Assembly: GCF_029892565.1 (NCBI RefSeq)
Contig: NZ_JARXVH010000003.1
Span: 372,001 to 436,000, forward strand
Length of the DNA: 64,000 nt
DNA from: Streptomyces pseudovenezuelae
GTDB lineage: Bacteria; Actinomycetota; Actinomycetes; Streptomycetales; Streptomycetaceae
Direction: 5' to 3'
Shown here piece after piece: positions 34,112-42,145 of the stretch. Both the position numbers and the translations under genes were made by a program. The notes beneath the pieces are model-generated. The model ran no database searches. It was not told the DNA's origin and saw nothing but the letters and a program-made list of their open reading frames with translations. Each line of letters opens with the position of its first letter. Position 1 is the stretch's first letter.

Positions 34112-35121
34112 CGGACGGTCTCCTTGTCGGCGGCGGAGTCGGTGGATGCGGCGGTGTCGGTGGAAGCGGTGGTGTCGCCGGAGGCGCTGACGGGGTTGCC
34201 GGTCAGGGCGAAGAACACGTCGTCCAAGTCGGGGGTGTGCACGGAGAGTTCGTCGGCCTCGATGCCGGCCGCGTCCAACCAGTCGAGAACGGCGCGCAGT
34301 TCGCGCTGGCTGCCGTCGCTGGGGATCTGCAGGGTGAGCGCCTCGTCGTCGCGGGTGGTCTCGCGCAGGGCGGTCGCGGCCCGTTCGTACGCCATCGGGT
34401 CGGCGAACCGCAGCCGTACGTGACCGCCGGGGACGAGCCGCTTGAGCTCGGCGGCGCTGCCCTCGGCGACCAGCTTGCCGCCGTTCAACACCGCGATGCG
34501 GTCGGCGAGTTGGTCGGCCTCCTCCAGGTACTGGGTGGTGAGGAAGACGGTGGTGCCGCCGGAGACCAGCTCGCGGATGATCTGCCACATGGTGTGCCGG
34601 GAGCGCGGGTCCAGACCGGTGGTCGGCTCGTCGAGGAAGATGATCCGCGGGCTGCCGACCAGGGTCATGGCGATGTCGAGGCGCCGCTTCATGCCGCCGG
34701 AGTAGGTGGACGCGGGCTTGTTCGCCGCCTCCACCAGGTCGAAGCGCTCCAGGAGTTCGGCGGTGACGCGCCGGCCCTCGGCCTTGGACAGGTGGTGCAG
34801 GTCGGCCATGAGGAGCATGTTCTCCTCGCCGGTGATCAGCCCGTCCACGGCGGAGAACTGACCGGTGACCCCGATCGCGGCCCGCACGGCCTGCGCCTCG
34901 CCGGCGATGTCGTGCCCGTCGATCCGCGCCTGCCCGCCGTCGGCGGAGATCAGCGTGGACAGGATGTTGACCACCGTCGTCTTGCCGGCGCCGTTGGGGC
35001 CGAGGAGGGAGAAGATCGTGCCGGCGGGCACCTTGATGTCGATACCTTCGAGGACCGTCTTGTCCCCGTAGGACTTCCGCAGCCCGGTGGCCACGATCGC
35101 GGGTTCTTGGTTCGTCGTCAT
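34108..35121 (-). CDS. ABC transporter ATP-binding protein (DrrA family)
   Basis: The 337-residue protein has Walker A (LLGPNGAGKTTVVNIL), the signature YSGGMKRRLDIA, Walker B (PRIIFLDEPTTGLDPRSR) and the switch histidine in VFLTTQYLEEADQLADRI. The C-terminal extension of DrrA-type ATPases is present and ends with a Ser/Thr-rich tail (SGDTTASTDTAASTDSAAD). It precedes and overlaps the permease gene. The 99 bp upstream contain 11-bp direct repeats. The pair is expected to export a hydrophobic compound. Confidence 0.94.
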   Translation of the reverse strand: MTTNQEPAIVATGLRKSYGDKTVLEGIDIKVPAGTIFSLLGPNGAGKTTVVNILSTLISADGGQARIDGHDIAGEAQAVRAAIGVTGQFSAVDGLITGEENMLLMADLHHLSKAEGRRVTAELLERFDLVEAANKPASTYSGGMKRRLDIAMTLVGSPRIIFLDEPTTGLDPRSRHTMWQIIRELVSGGTTVFLTTQYLEEADQLADRIAVLNGGKLVAEGSAAELKRLVPGGHVRLRFADPMAYERAATALRETTRDDEALTLQIPSDGSQRELRAVLDWLDAAGIEADELSVHTPDLDDVFFALTGNPVSASGDTTASTDTAASTDSAADKETVR

Positions 35122-35143
35122 GGCGCAGAGCTTGCGGCCGGGG

Positions 35144-35194
35144 CGGTTCAGAACGGCTTCAGTGCGGTTTCAGCGGGCCGGGCGGCGGCTTCAG
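35144..35194 (-). promoter_or_regulatory. 11-bp-period direct repeats upstream of the DrrAB-type operon
   Basis: Read on the + strand, CGGTTCAG, CGGCTTCAG and CGGTTTCAG occur at 35144-35151, 35154-35162 and 35165-35173. Their TTCAG cores are spaced exactly 11 bp (35147, 35158, 35169). A fourth CGGCTTCAG is at 35186-35194. They lie 23-73 bp before the ATPase start. Direct repeats with 11-bp spacing are how OmpR/PhoP-class response regulators bind, so this is a likely site for such a regulator, which could be KdpE or another. Confidence 0.5.
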
Positions 35195-35220
35195 GGCCGT
35201 GAAACCGGGGCCGTCGGGGC

Positions 35221-35904
35221 TCAGCCCTCGAACCGATACCCCATCCCCGGCTCGGTGATCAGATAGCGCGGATGCGAGGGATCCGTCTCCAGCTTCCGCC
35301 GGAGTTGGGCCATGTAGACGCGCAGGTAGTTGGTCTTGTTGCCGCGGGTCACGCCCCACACCTCCTGGAGCAGGTGTTTCTGGGTGATCAGGCGGCCCGG
35401 GTTGGTGATCAGGATCTCCAGGAGGTGCCATTCGGTGGGCGTGAGCCGGATGTCCCGGCCGTCCCGCACCGCCCGCTTGGCGAGCAGGTCGACGGTGAAG
35501 TCGGCCGTCTCCACCAGGGTCGGTCCGGTGTCGGCCGGGACCTCCTCGGTGCGGCGCACCGCCGCCCGCAGCCGGGCGAGGAGTTCGTCCATGCTGAACG
35601 GCTTGGTGACGTAGTCGTCGGCGCCCGCGTCGAGCGCCGCGACCTTCTCGTCGGAGGCCTGCCGGGCCGACAGCACCAGGATCGGTACCCGGGTCCAGCT
35701 CCGCAGGCCTCTGATGACCTCGACCCCGTCCATGTCGGGCAGGCCGAGGTCGAGGACCACCACGTCGGGCCGGCCGGTGGCCGCCAGCCGGAGGGCCGTG
35801 GCGCCGTCGGGCGCCGCGTCCACTCCGTACCGGCGGGCCCGCATGTTGATCGCGAGCGCTCGTACGAGCTGGGGGTCGTCTTCCACGACCAGCACCCGGG
35901 TCAT
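35221..35904 (-). CDS. kdpE: Response regulator KdpE
   Basis: The 227-residue OmpR-class regulator has a receiver domain (RVLVVEDDPQLVRAL, phosphoacceptor Asp in PDVVVLDLGLPDMDG, Thr/Ser in PILVLSARQ, Lys in GADDYVTKPFSMDEL) and a winged-helix domain (IRLTPTEWHLLEILITNPGRLITQKHLLQEVWG). The recognition region and ending (YLRVYMAQLRRKLETDPSHPRYLITEPGMGYRF) match KdpE. Its ATG overlaps the kdpC stop (TGATG). It is phosphorylated by KdpD under potassium limitation and activates kdp transcription. Confidence 0.95.
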   Translation of the reverse strand: MTRVLVVEDDPQLVRALAINMRARRYGVDAAPDGATALRLAATGRPDVVVLDLGLPDMDGVEVIRGLRSWTRVPILVLSARQASDEKVAALDAGADDYVTKPFSMDELLARLRAAVRRTEEVPADTGPTLVETADFTVDLLAKRAVRDGRDIRLTPTEWHLLEILITNPGRLITQKHLLQEVWGVTRGNKTNYLRVYMAQLRRKLETDPSHPRYLITEPGMGYRFEG

Positions 35905-36575
35905 CAATTGCCCTTGGCCACAAGGTCCTTGAGGGAGATGTTGATTTCGAGGACGTTGACCCGGGGCTCGCCCATGAAGCCGAGGGTGCGGCCCTCGGTG
36001 TGGTTCTTCACCAGCTTGTCCACCTGGGCGAGGGAGAGGCCGTTCTTCTCGGCGATCCGGTGCACCTGGAGCTCGGCGTAGGCCGGGGAGATGTCCGGGT
36101 CCAGACCGGAGCCGGAGGAGGTGACGGCGTCGGCGGGCACCTGGGAGACCTTGACGGTGTAGCCGGGCACCGAGTTGTCCTTGACGACCGCCGCCTGGGC
36201 GTCCTTGACCTGCTGGATGAGGTCCTTGTTGTCGGCGGAGAGGTTGGTGGCACCGGACAGGATCAGCTTGTACCGGGTGTTGACGCTGTTGGCGCCGAGC
36301 CCGTTGGCCGGGCGGCCCTGGAACCACCGCAGATCCGCGTCCGGGGTCTCCTGCCCCTTCTTCAGCGGGAGGTTGTAGGACTGCCCGATCAGGGAAGAAC
36401 CGACCACCTTGCCCTCGGACTTGATCTCGGAACCGTTCGCCTTGTTGTTGAACAGCCCCTGGGCGATGCCGGTGACGACCAGCGGATAGATGACGCCGGT
36501 CACCAGGGTCAGCAGGAGCAGGGCGCGCAGGCCCGCCCCGAGCAACCGGGCTGTGTTGGATACGGAGTTGTTCAT
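35904..36575 (-). CDS. kdpC: Potassium-transporting ATPase subunit KdpC
   Basis: The 223-residue protein has one N-terminal membrane helix (GAGLRALLLLTLVTGVIYPLVVTGIAQGLF) and an outer domain. The conserved VVGSSLIGQSYNLPLKKG, FQGRPA, SGATNLSADNKDL, and ASAVT-equivalent VPADAVTSSGSGLDPDISPAYA segments are all present. KdpC stabilises the KdpFABC complex and aids high-affinity potassium uptake. It lies 5 bp after kdpB. Confidence 0.96.
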   Translation of the reverse strand: MNNSVSNTARLLGAGLRALLLLTLVTGVIYPLVVTGIAQGLFNNKANGSEIKSEGKVVGSSLIGQSYNLPLKKGQETPDADLRWFQGRPANGLGANSVNTRYKLILSGATNLSADNKDLIQQVKDAQAAVVKDNSVPGYTVKVSQVPADAVTSSGSGLDPDISPAYAELQVHRIAEKNGLSLAQVDKLVKNHTEGRTLGFMGEPRVNVLEINISLKDLVAKGN

Positions 36576-36580
36576 GGCGA

Positions 36581-38713
36581 TCAGCCGATTCCGGGGATGA
36601 GTGAGATGAACAGGTCGATGATCTTGATGCCGATGAACGGGGCGATCAGTCCGCCGATGCCGTAGATGGCGAGGTTGCGCCGCAGCATCCTGTCCGCGCT
36701 CACCGGCCGGTACTGCACACCCCGCAGGGAGAGCGGCACCAGCGCGATGATGATCAGCGCGTTGAAGATGACGGCCGACAGGATCGCGGAGTCCGGCGAG
36801 GACAGGTCCATGATGTTGAGCTTGTCCAGGCCCGGGTACACCGCCGCGAACAGCGCCGGGATGATCGCGAAGTACTTCGCGACGTCGTTGGCGATGGAGA
36901 ACGTCGTCAACGCGCCCCGGGTGATGAGGAGTTGCTTGCCGATCTCGACGATCTCGATGAGCTTGGTCGGGTTCGAGTCGAGGTCGACCATGTTGCCGGC
37001 CTCCTTCGCGGCCGACGTACCGGTGTTCATCGCCACGCCGACGTCCGCCTGCGCGAGGGCCGGCGCGTCGTTGGTGCCGTCGCCGGTCATCGCGACCAGC
37101 TTGCCGCCCGCCTGTTCCCGCTTGATGAGGGCCATCTTGTCCTCGGGCGTGGCCTCCGCGAGGAAGTCGTCGACGCCCGCCTCCTCGGCGATCGCCTTGG
37201 CCGTCAGCGGGTTGTCGCCGGTGATCATGACGGTCTTGATGCCCATGCGGCGCAGCTCGTCGAACCGCTCACGCATGCCGTCCTTGACGACGTCCTTGAG
37301 GTGGATGACGCCCAGCACCCGGGCGCCCTCGGTGTCTTCGACGGCCACGAGCAGCGGCGTGCCGCCCGCCCCGGCGATCCGCTCCGTCAACTCCTGCGCC
37401 TCGGCGGTGACATCGCCGCCCCGCTCGCGCACCCAGGTGATCACCGAACCGGCCGCGCCCTTGCGGATCTTGCGCCCGTCCACGTCGACGCCCGACATCC
37501 GGGTCTGCGCGGTGAACGCGACCCACTCGGCGTGCGCCAACTCGCCCTGGTGGCGCTCGCGCAGACCGTACTTCTCCTTCGCCAGTACGACGATGGAGCG
37601 GCCCTCGGGCGTCTCGTCGGCCAGCGACGACAGCTGGGCGGCGTCCGCGAGTTCGGCCTCCGTGGTGCCGCGCACCGGCACGAACTCCGAGGCCTGGCGG
37701 TTGCCCAGCGTGATGGTGCCGGTCTTGTCGAGCAGCAGCGTGGAGACGTCACCGGCGGCCTCGACCGCACGGCCCGACATGGCGAGGACGTTGCGCTGCA
37801 CCAGCCGGTCCATGCCCGCGATGCCGATCGCGGAGAGCAGGGCGCCGATGGTGGTCGGGATGAGGCAGACCAGCAGGGCGACCAGCACGATCATCGTCAG
37901 GTGGGTGCCCGCGTAGTCCGCGAACGGCGGCAGCGTGGCGACGGCCAGCAGGAAGACGATGGTCAGCGAGGCCAGCAGGATGTTCAGCGCGATCTCGTTC
38001 GGCGTCTTCTGCCGGGCCGCGCCCTCCACCAGGCTGATCATGCGGTCGATGAAGGTCTCGCCGGGCTTCGTCGTGATCTTGATGACGACGCGGTCGGAGA
38101 GGACCTTCGTACCGCCGGTGACGGCCGAGCGGTCGCCGCCGGACTCACGGATGACGGGCGCGGACTCGCCGGTGATCGCCGACTCGTCGACGGAGGCGAC
38201 CCCTTCGACGACGTCGCCGTCGCCGGGGATGATGTCGCCGGCCTCACAGACGACCAGGTCGCCGATCCTGAGCTCGGTGCCGGGCACCTGCTCCTCACGG
38301 CCGTCCACCAGCCGCCGCGCGACGGTGTCGGTCTTGGCCTTGCGCAGGGTGTCGGCCTGCGCCTTGCCGCGGCCCTCGGCGACCGCCTCCGCCAGGTTGG
38401 CGAAGATCACGGTCAGCCACAGCCAGGCGCTGATCGTCCAGCCGAACCAGTCGCCCGGGTCCTTGAAGGAGAAGACGGTGGTCAGCAGGGACCCGACCCA
38501 CACCACGAACATCACGGGCGACTTGACCATCACCCGCGGGTCGAGCTTGCGGACCGCGTCCGGCAGCGACCGGACGAGCTGCTTGGGGTCGAACAGACCC
38601 GCGCCGACTCGGCTCTCGGCTGGCTTGTGCCCGGTGGGTACGTCGCTGTGCGGCGCCCGGGTCGGAGTGGCAGTGGACATCGAGTCCTCTTGGTTCTCTA
38701 TACGGGTGCTCAT
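36581..38713 (-). CDS. kdpB: Potassium-transporting P-type ATPase subunit KdpB
   Basis: I place the start at ATG 38713, overlapping the kdpA stop (ATGA), giving 710 residues; a second in-frame ATG at 38680 also has a good AGAGGA site. P-type ATPase motifs are intact: TGESAPV, the phosphorylation loop [20 protein letters not shown] in the nucleotide domain, and [21 protein letters not shown]. The membrane segments and the C-terminal hydrophobic bundle match KdpB. It is the ATP-hydrolysing subunit of KdpFABC. Confidence 0.96.
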   Translation of the reverse strand: MSTRIENQEDSMSTATPTRAPHSDVPTGHKPAESRVGAGLFDPKQLVRSLPDAVRKLDPRVMVKSPVMFVVWVGSLLTTVFSFKDPGDWFGWTISAWLWLTVIFANLAEAVAEGRGKAQADTLRKAKTDTVARRLVDGREEQVPGTELRIGDLVVCEAGDIIPGDGDVVEGVASVDESAITGESAPVIRESGGDRSAVTGGTKVLSDRVVIKITTKPGETFIDRMISLVEGAARQKTPNEIALNILLASLTIVFLLAVATLPPFADYAGTHLTMIVLVALLVCLIPTTIGALLSAIGIAGMDRLVQRNVLAMSGRAVEAAGDVSTLLLDKTGTITLGNRQASEFVPVRGTTEAELADAAQLSSLADETPEGRSIVVLAKEKYGLRERHQGELAHAEWVAFTAQTRMSGVDVDGRKIRKGAAGSVITWVRERGGDVTAEAQELTERIAGAGGTPLLVAVEDTEGARVLGVIHLKDVVKDGMRERFDELRRMGIKTVMITGDNPLTAKAIAEEAGVDDFLAEATPEDKMALIKREQAGGKLVAMTGDGTNDAPALAQADVGVAMNTGTSAAKEAGNMVDLDSNPTKLIEIVEIGKQLLITRGALTTFSIANDVAKYFAIIPALFAAVYPGLDKLNIMDLSSPDSAILSAVIFNALIIIALVPLSLRGVQYRPVSADRMLRRNLAIYGIGGLIAPFIGIKIIDLFISLIPGIG

Positions 38714-40374
38714 GACGCCAGCCCCTCGGCCAGCGGTCCCAGCGCCAGGGCCGGGAAGTACGTCAGACCGACGATGATCAGGATCGCGCCCACCAGCAGG
38801 CCGGTGAACAGCGGCTTCTCGGTGCGCAGGGTGCCCGCGGTGACCGGGATCGGCTTCTGCTGGCCGAGCGAGCCGGCCAGCGCGAGGACGAACACCATCG
38901 GCAGGAAGCGGCCCAGCAGCATCGCGAGCCCGAGCATGGTGTTGTACCAGTCGGTGTTCGCGTTCAGACCGGCGAAGGCCGAGCCGTTGTTGTTGGCCGC
39001 CGAGGTGAAGGCGTACAGGACTTCCGAGAAGCCGTGCGCCCCCGAGTTGAGCATCGAGTCCGGCGGGGTGGGCAGCGCCATCGAGATCGCGGTGAAGACC
39101 AGCACCAGGGCCGGGGTGATCAGGATGTAGACGGCGGCCAGCTTGATCTCGCGGGAGCCGATCTTCTTGCCCAGGTACTCGGGGGTGCGGCCGACCATCA
39201 GACCGGCGATGAACACCGCGATGATCGCCATGATCAGGATGCCGTAGAGCCCGGAGCCGGTACCGCCCGGCGCGATCTCGCCCAGTTGCATGCCCAGGAT
39301 GGTGATGCCGCCGCCGAAGCCGGTGAACGAGGAGTGGAAGGAGTCCACCGCACCGGTCGAGGTGAGCGTCGTGGACACCGCGAAGATCGACGAGGCGCCG
39401 ACCCCGAAGCGGGTCTCCTTGCCCTCCAGCGCGCCGCCGGCGATCTGCAGCGCGCCCTCGTGGTGGGCGAACTCGGTCCACATCATCAGGGCGACGAAGC
39501 CGACCCAGATGGTGGCCATCGTGGCGAGGATCGCGTAGCCCTGCTTCACGGAGCCGACCATGACGCCGAACGTGCGAGTGAGCGCGAACGGGATGACCAG
39601 CAGCAGGAAGATCTCGAACAGGTTGGTGAAGGGCGTCGGGTTCTCGAAGGGGTGGGCGGAGTTGGCGTTGAAGTAGCCGCCGCCGTTGGTGCCCAGCTCC
39701 TTGATGGCCTCCTGCGAGGCGACCGCGCCGCCGTTCCACTGCTGCTGCCCACCCATGAACTGGCCGACCTCGTGGATGCCGGAGAAGTTCTGGATGGCAC
39801 CGCAGGCGACCAGCACGATCGCCGTGACGAAGGCCAGCGGCAGCAGGATGCGGACGGTGCCGCGCACCAGGTCCGACCAGAAGTTGCCCAGCTCACCGGT
39901 GCGCGAGCGCGCGAAGCCGCGCACCAGCGCCACCGCGACGGCGATACCCACGGCCGCGGAGACGAAGTTCTGCACGGCCAGGCCGGCGGTCTGCACGACG
40001 TGGCCCATGGCCTGCTCGCCGTAGTACGACTGCCAGTTGGTGTTGGACACGAAGGACGCGGCGGTGTTGAACGCCTGCGCCGGTTCGATCGAGGAGAAGC
40101 CGAGCGAGCCGGGCAGCACGCCCTGGATCCGCTGCAACAGGTAGAGGAAGAGGACGCCGACCACGGAGAAGCCGAGGACACCGCGGAGATAGGCGGGCCA
40201 GCGCATCTCGGTGTCGGGGTTGGCACCGATGCCCTTGTAGATCCACTTCTCGACGCGCAGGTGCTTGTCCGAGGTGTAGACCCGGGCCATGTAGTTGCCG
40301 AGCGGGATGTAGGCGAGCGCCAGCGCGCCCATGAGGGCGAGCAGCTGGAGCACGCCGGCGAGTACGGGACCCAT
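38710..40374 (-). CDS. kdpA: Potassium-transporting ATPase subunit KdpA
   Basis: The 554-residue integral membrane protein is the potassium-selective channel-like subunit of KdpFABC, related to Trk/Ktr/HKT proteins. Conserved segments include [18 protein letters not shown], the pore-like [13 protein letters not shown] region and [24 protein letters not shown], and [16 protein letters not shown]. It is followed by kdpB with a 4-bp overlap and preceded by kdpF with six intervening bases. Confidence 0.97.
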   Translation of the reverse strand: MGPVLAGVLQLLALMGALALAYIPLGNYMARVYTSDKHLRVEKWIYKGIGANPDTEMRWPAYLRGVLGFSVVGVLFLYLLQRIQGVLPGSLGFSSIEPAQAFNTAASFVSNTNWQSYYGEQAMGHVVQTAGLAVQNFVSAAVGIAVAVALVRGFARSRTGELGNFWSDLVRGTVRILLPLAFVTAIVLVACGAIQNFSGIHEVGQFMGGQQQWNGGAVASQEAIKELGTNGGGYFNANSAHPFENPTPFTNLFEIFLLLVIPFALTRTFGVMVGSVKQGYAILATMATIWVGFVALMMWTEFAHHEGALQIAGGALEGKETRFGVGASSIFAVSTTLTSTGAVDSFHSSFTGFGGGITILGMQLGEIAPGGTGSGLYGILIMAIIAVFIAGLMVGRTPEYLGKKIGSREIKLAAVYILITPALVLVFTAISMALPTPPDSMLNSGAHGFSEVLYAFTSAANNNGSAFAGLNANTDWYNTMLGLAMLLGRFLPMVFVLALAGSLGQQKPIPVTAGTLRTEKPLFTGLLVGAILIIVGLTYFPALALGPLAEGLAS

Positions 40375-40380
40375 GGCGTC

Positions 40381-40470
40381 TCAGAACCTCTCCGGGAAGA
40401 TCAGGGCGAGGACGAGATAGCCCAGCAGGGCGACGGCCACGACGAGGCCGACGATGTTCTCGGCGGTCAC
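40381..40470 (-). CDS. kdpF: KdpF, small membrane subunit of the Kdp complex
   Basis: A GTG at 40470 with an AGGAGGTG site opens a 29-codon frame: MTAENIVGLVVAVALLGYLV and LALIFPERF. This is the usual KdpF pattern, a single membrane helix ending in PERF just before kdpA. It stabilises KdpFABC. Its start overlaps the stop of another micro-ORF (GTGA), so it is translationally coupled to upstream small genes. Confidence 0.92.
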   Translation of the reverse strand: MTAENIVGLVVAVALLGYLVLALIFPERF

Positions 40471-40571
40471 AGCGACACCTCCTGGCGCCCATGAGCGAGG
40501 ACGAGATAGCCCGGCAGGGCGGCGGACGCAACGAAGCCGACGCCGCCGATGAATACAGCCTCGGCGATCAC
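40467..40571 (-). CDS. KdpF-like micro-ORF directly upstream of kdpF
   Basis: A GTG at 40571 opens a 34-codon frame ending in a TGA that overlaps the kdpF start. The product is MIAEAVFIGGVGFVASAALP followed by GYLVLAHGRQEVSL. It resembles KdpF in the AE start, the hydrophobic stretch and the GYLVLA block, but the PERF ending is missing. It looks like a diverged tandem duplicate of kdpF. It is also overlapped by the upstream 27-codon gene (GTGA). Whether it is a subunit, an assembly aid or a decaying copy cannot be told from the sequence. Confidence 0.65.
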   Translation of the reverse strand: MIAEAVFIGGVGFVASAALPGYLVLAHGRQEVSL

Positions 40572-40651
40572 AGCTTGGTCACCCCCTTGGCGACGAGGGC
40601 CACCAGCGCGAAGACCGCGAGCGTGATGACTACGAAGGCCAGATCGGCCAT
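40568..40651 (-). CDS. 27-residue membrane micro-protein at the head of the kdp operon
   Basis: An ATG at 40651 with an AGGAG site opens a 27-codon frame: MADLAFVVITLAVFALVALV followed by AKGVTKL. It is a single membrane helix with a short basic tail. It overlaps the next micro-ORF by 4 bp, forming a coupled cascade of three tiny membrane proteins before kdpA. I recall similar peptides before kdpF in other Streptomyces, but cannot check this. Role unknown. Confidence 0.7.
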   Translation of the reverse strand: MADLAFVVITLAVFALVALVAKGVTKL

Positions 40652-40680
40652 CGCTGACTCCTGGGATGAGGTTCGGAAAG

Positions 40681-40778
40681 TTGAAGGACGCTTAGAGCAA
40701 AACGCCTGCCAGACCGGTTTCGGCCACCTGTTGACGCCTCCCTTACGGCGGGCGGCGCTCCCTTGACGGGACTCTTAC
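40681..40778 (-). promoter_or_regulatory. kdp operon promoter region with direct repeats (candidate KdpE sites)
   Basis: Between the micro-ORF start (40651) and the upstream gene (40788), the + strand carries TTGACG-N5-CTTAC at 40763-40778 and again at 40731-40746, exactly 32 bp apart (three helical turns). A weaker copy (TTGAA-N5-CTTAG) is at 40681-40695. On the transcribed strand the unit reads GTAAG-N5-CGTCAA. OmpR-class regulators bind such repeats, and KdpE is encoded at the end of this operon, so these are its likely targets. Confidence 0.55.
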
Positions 40779-40787
40779 GAGGCTGCG

Positions 40788-41225
40788 TCACGGCAGCCGT
40801 AACCGCAGCCGACAGATGACTGCATCGGTGTCTCCGCGTACGGCGTGCGCGACGACCGCGCCCCGCTGGTTTGCAGCAGCCTCCCCCAGCCACAGCCGCT
40901 CCGGCTCCGTCTCGGGGATGAGCACGGTGCCGCGGGTGGCCGGCTCGGTGGCGGCGACCTCACGGACGTAGGCGGCGAGGGGGCGGCCCAGCGTGCGGTG
41001 GTCGCAGGTCAGGCGGACCAGCGGCACGCCCGGGTCCCAGTGGGCCCAGGCGCGCTCCAGGGCGTGCAGCTGGGCGCGGTCCTCCGGGTCGGGGTAGCAG
41101 ACGGTCACCGCGCGGACCTCGTCGCCGAGGGAGGCGGCGGCGGTCAGCGCCTCGGAGGTGAGCCGGGACAGCGAGGAGACGGGCACGATCACCAGGGAGC
41201 GCTCGCGGTGCCGGGCCTCGGGCAT
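40788..41225 (-). CDS. Stand-alone cytoplasmic domain of an APC/KimA-type permease (probably truncated gene)
   Basis: From ATG 41225 the frame gives 145 residues with no membrane helix. It resembles the USP-like cytoplasmic tail found after the membrane part of some APC-family permeases: VIVPVSSLSRLTSEALTAAASLG, VRAVTVCYPDPEDRAQL, WAHWDPGVPLVRLTC, then a HRTLGRPLAAYVREV helix. The frame is open and still permease-like just upstream of the ATG (HRAYARLGDRLGLGRM), so a longer gene probably lost its membrane half. The KimA potassium importer has this domain plan, which would fit a potassium locus. It could be a relic or a functional regulatory domain. Confidence 0.55.
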   Translation of the reverse strand: MPEARHRERSLVIVPVSSLSRLTSEALTAAASLGDEVRAVTVCYPDPEDRAQLHALERAWAHWDPGVPLVRLTCDHRTLGRPLAAYVREVAATEPATRGTVLIPETEPERLWLGEAAANQRGAVVAHAVRGDTDAVICRLRLRLP

Positions 41226-41359
41226 CCGCCCCAGACCGAGCCGGTCACCCAGCCGGGCGTAGGCCCGGTGTACGACGCCGAACTGACCCGAGCACTGACG
41301 GACCGGCGGCGGCAGGTCCAGAAGGTCGGTGACCCACCCGGCATTGAGGTGGTCGCCGC

Positions 41360-42127
41360 TCAACTCCGGCCAGGAGTGAGCGCCGCCCCCGCCTGCTCCG
41401 CCAGCGTCACCGCGACCAGCCTTGCCTGCAACGGCGGTACGGGGCCCGGGCCCGGGGTGAGCATGAAACGGCCGACGTAGTGGCCGTTGCCGTAGGAGCG
41501 CAGCTCGACCTCGTCTCCGGCCCAGCCGTGGCCGCCGCTCACGCTGCCGTCCTCCCGTAGCCGGGGTGGCCGGCCCAGCAGGGTGCCGTACTCGAAGCGG
41601 CAGGCGCGCAGGCCGAGGAGGTCGATCAACTCGCCCCGGACCTGGTCGACGACGGTGTCGGCGGAACCCGGGGTCCGGGCCAGGGCGGCGATCCGGTGGA
41701 TGAGCGCCAGCTGGGCCGCGTCGGTCACCGTGACGACCTCCAACCGGCGGGCGTGGGCGGCCAGTTGGGCCACGATCACGCCTACGACCAGCAGTAGTAC
41801 GGCCGTTTCGACGTCTCCGGACGCGGTGATGTCGAAGGTCTCGTACGGCCGCGTGAGGAAGAAGTCGAACCAGGCCGCCGCCGACAGCGCCGCGACCACG
41901 CCCGCCGTACGGCTGCCCAGCGCGGCGACGGCGACGACCACGACGACGAGGATCAGCGCGGCGTTCGTGGACGAGAGGTGGGTGCGGAGGGGGACGAGGG
42001 CGAGGGCCACGAGGAAGGGGGCCAACAGGCTTGCGGCGAGGGCGAGTCGGCCGCGGGGCGGCCAGCTGCCCGTGCGCCCGCGTATCTGCGGCATTCTCCA
42101 TGTGCCGGTGTGGATCTCGGTGCTCAT
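41360..42127 (-). CDS. DUF4118 domain-containing membrane protein (KdpD-like, no kinase domain)
   Basis: The 255-residue protein has four membrane helices in a DUF4118 pattern (ALAASLLAPFLVALALVPL, then LILVVVVVAVAALGSRTAGVVAALSAAAWFDFFLTRPYETFDI in pieces, and VLLLVVGVIVAQLAAHARRLE), the same as the membrane part of KdpD. A cytoplasmic GAF-like region follows (RCEF-like LRACRFEYGTLLGRPPRLREDG). No histidine kinase domain exists. It is read 18 bp after kdpD and may modulate KdpD or sense turgor or potassium. Confidence 0.85.
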   Translation of the reverse strand: MSTEIHTGTWRMPQIRGRTGSWPPRGRLALAASLLAPFLVALALVPLRTHLSSTNAALILVVVVVAVAALGSRTAGVVAALSAAAWFDFFLTRPYETFDITASGDVETAVLLLVVGVIVAQLAAHARRLEVVTVTDAAQLALIHRIAALARTPGSADTVVDQVRGELIDLLGLRACRFEYGTLLGRPPRLREDGSVSGGHGWAGDEVELRSYGNGHYVGRFMLTPGPGPVPPLQARLVAVTLAEQAGAALTPGRS

Positions 42128-42145
42128 GGAACCTCCTACGTCCGT

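Noticed and set aside
36932..39130. 732-codon open frame on the + strand over kdpB and kdpA
   Set aside because: The opposite strand carries complete KdpB and KdpA motifs; this frame is only a GC shadow.
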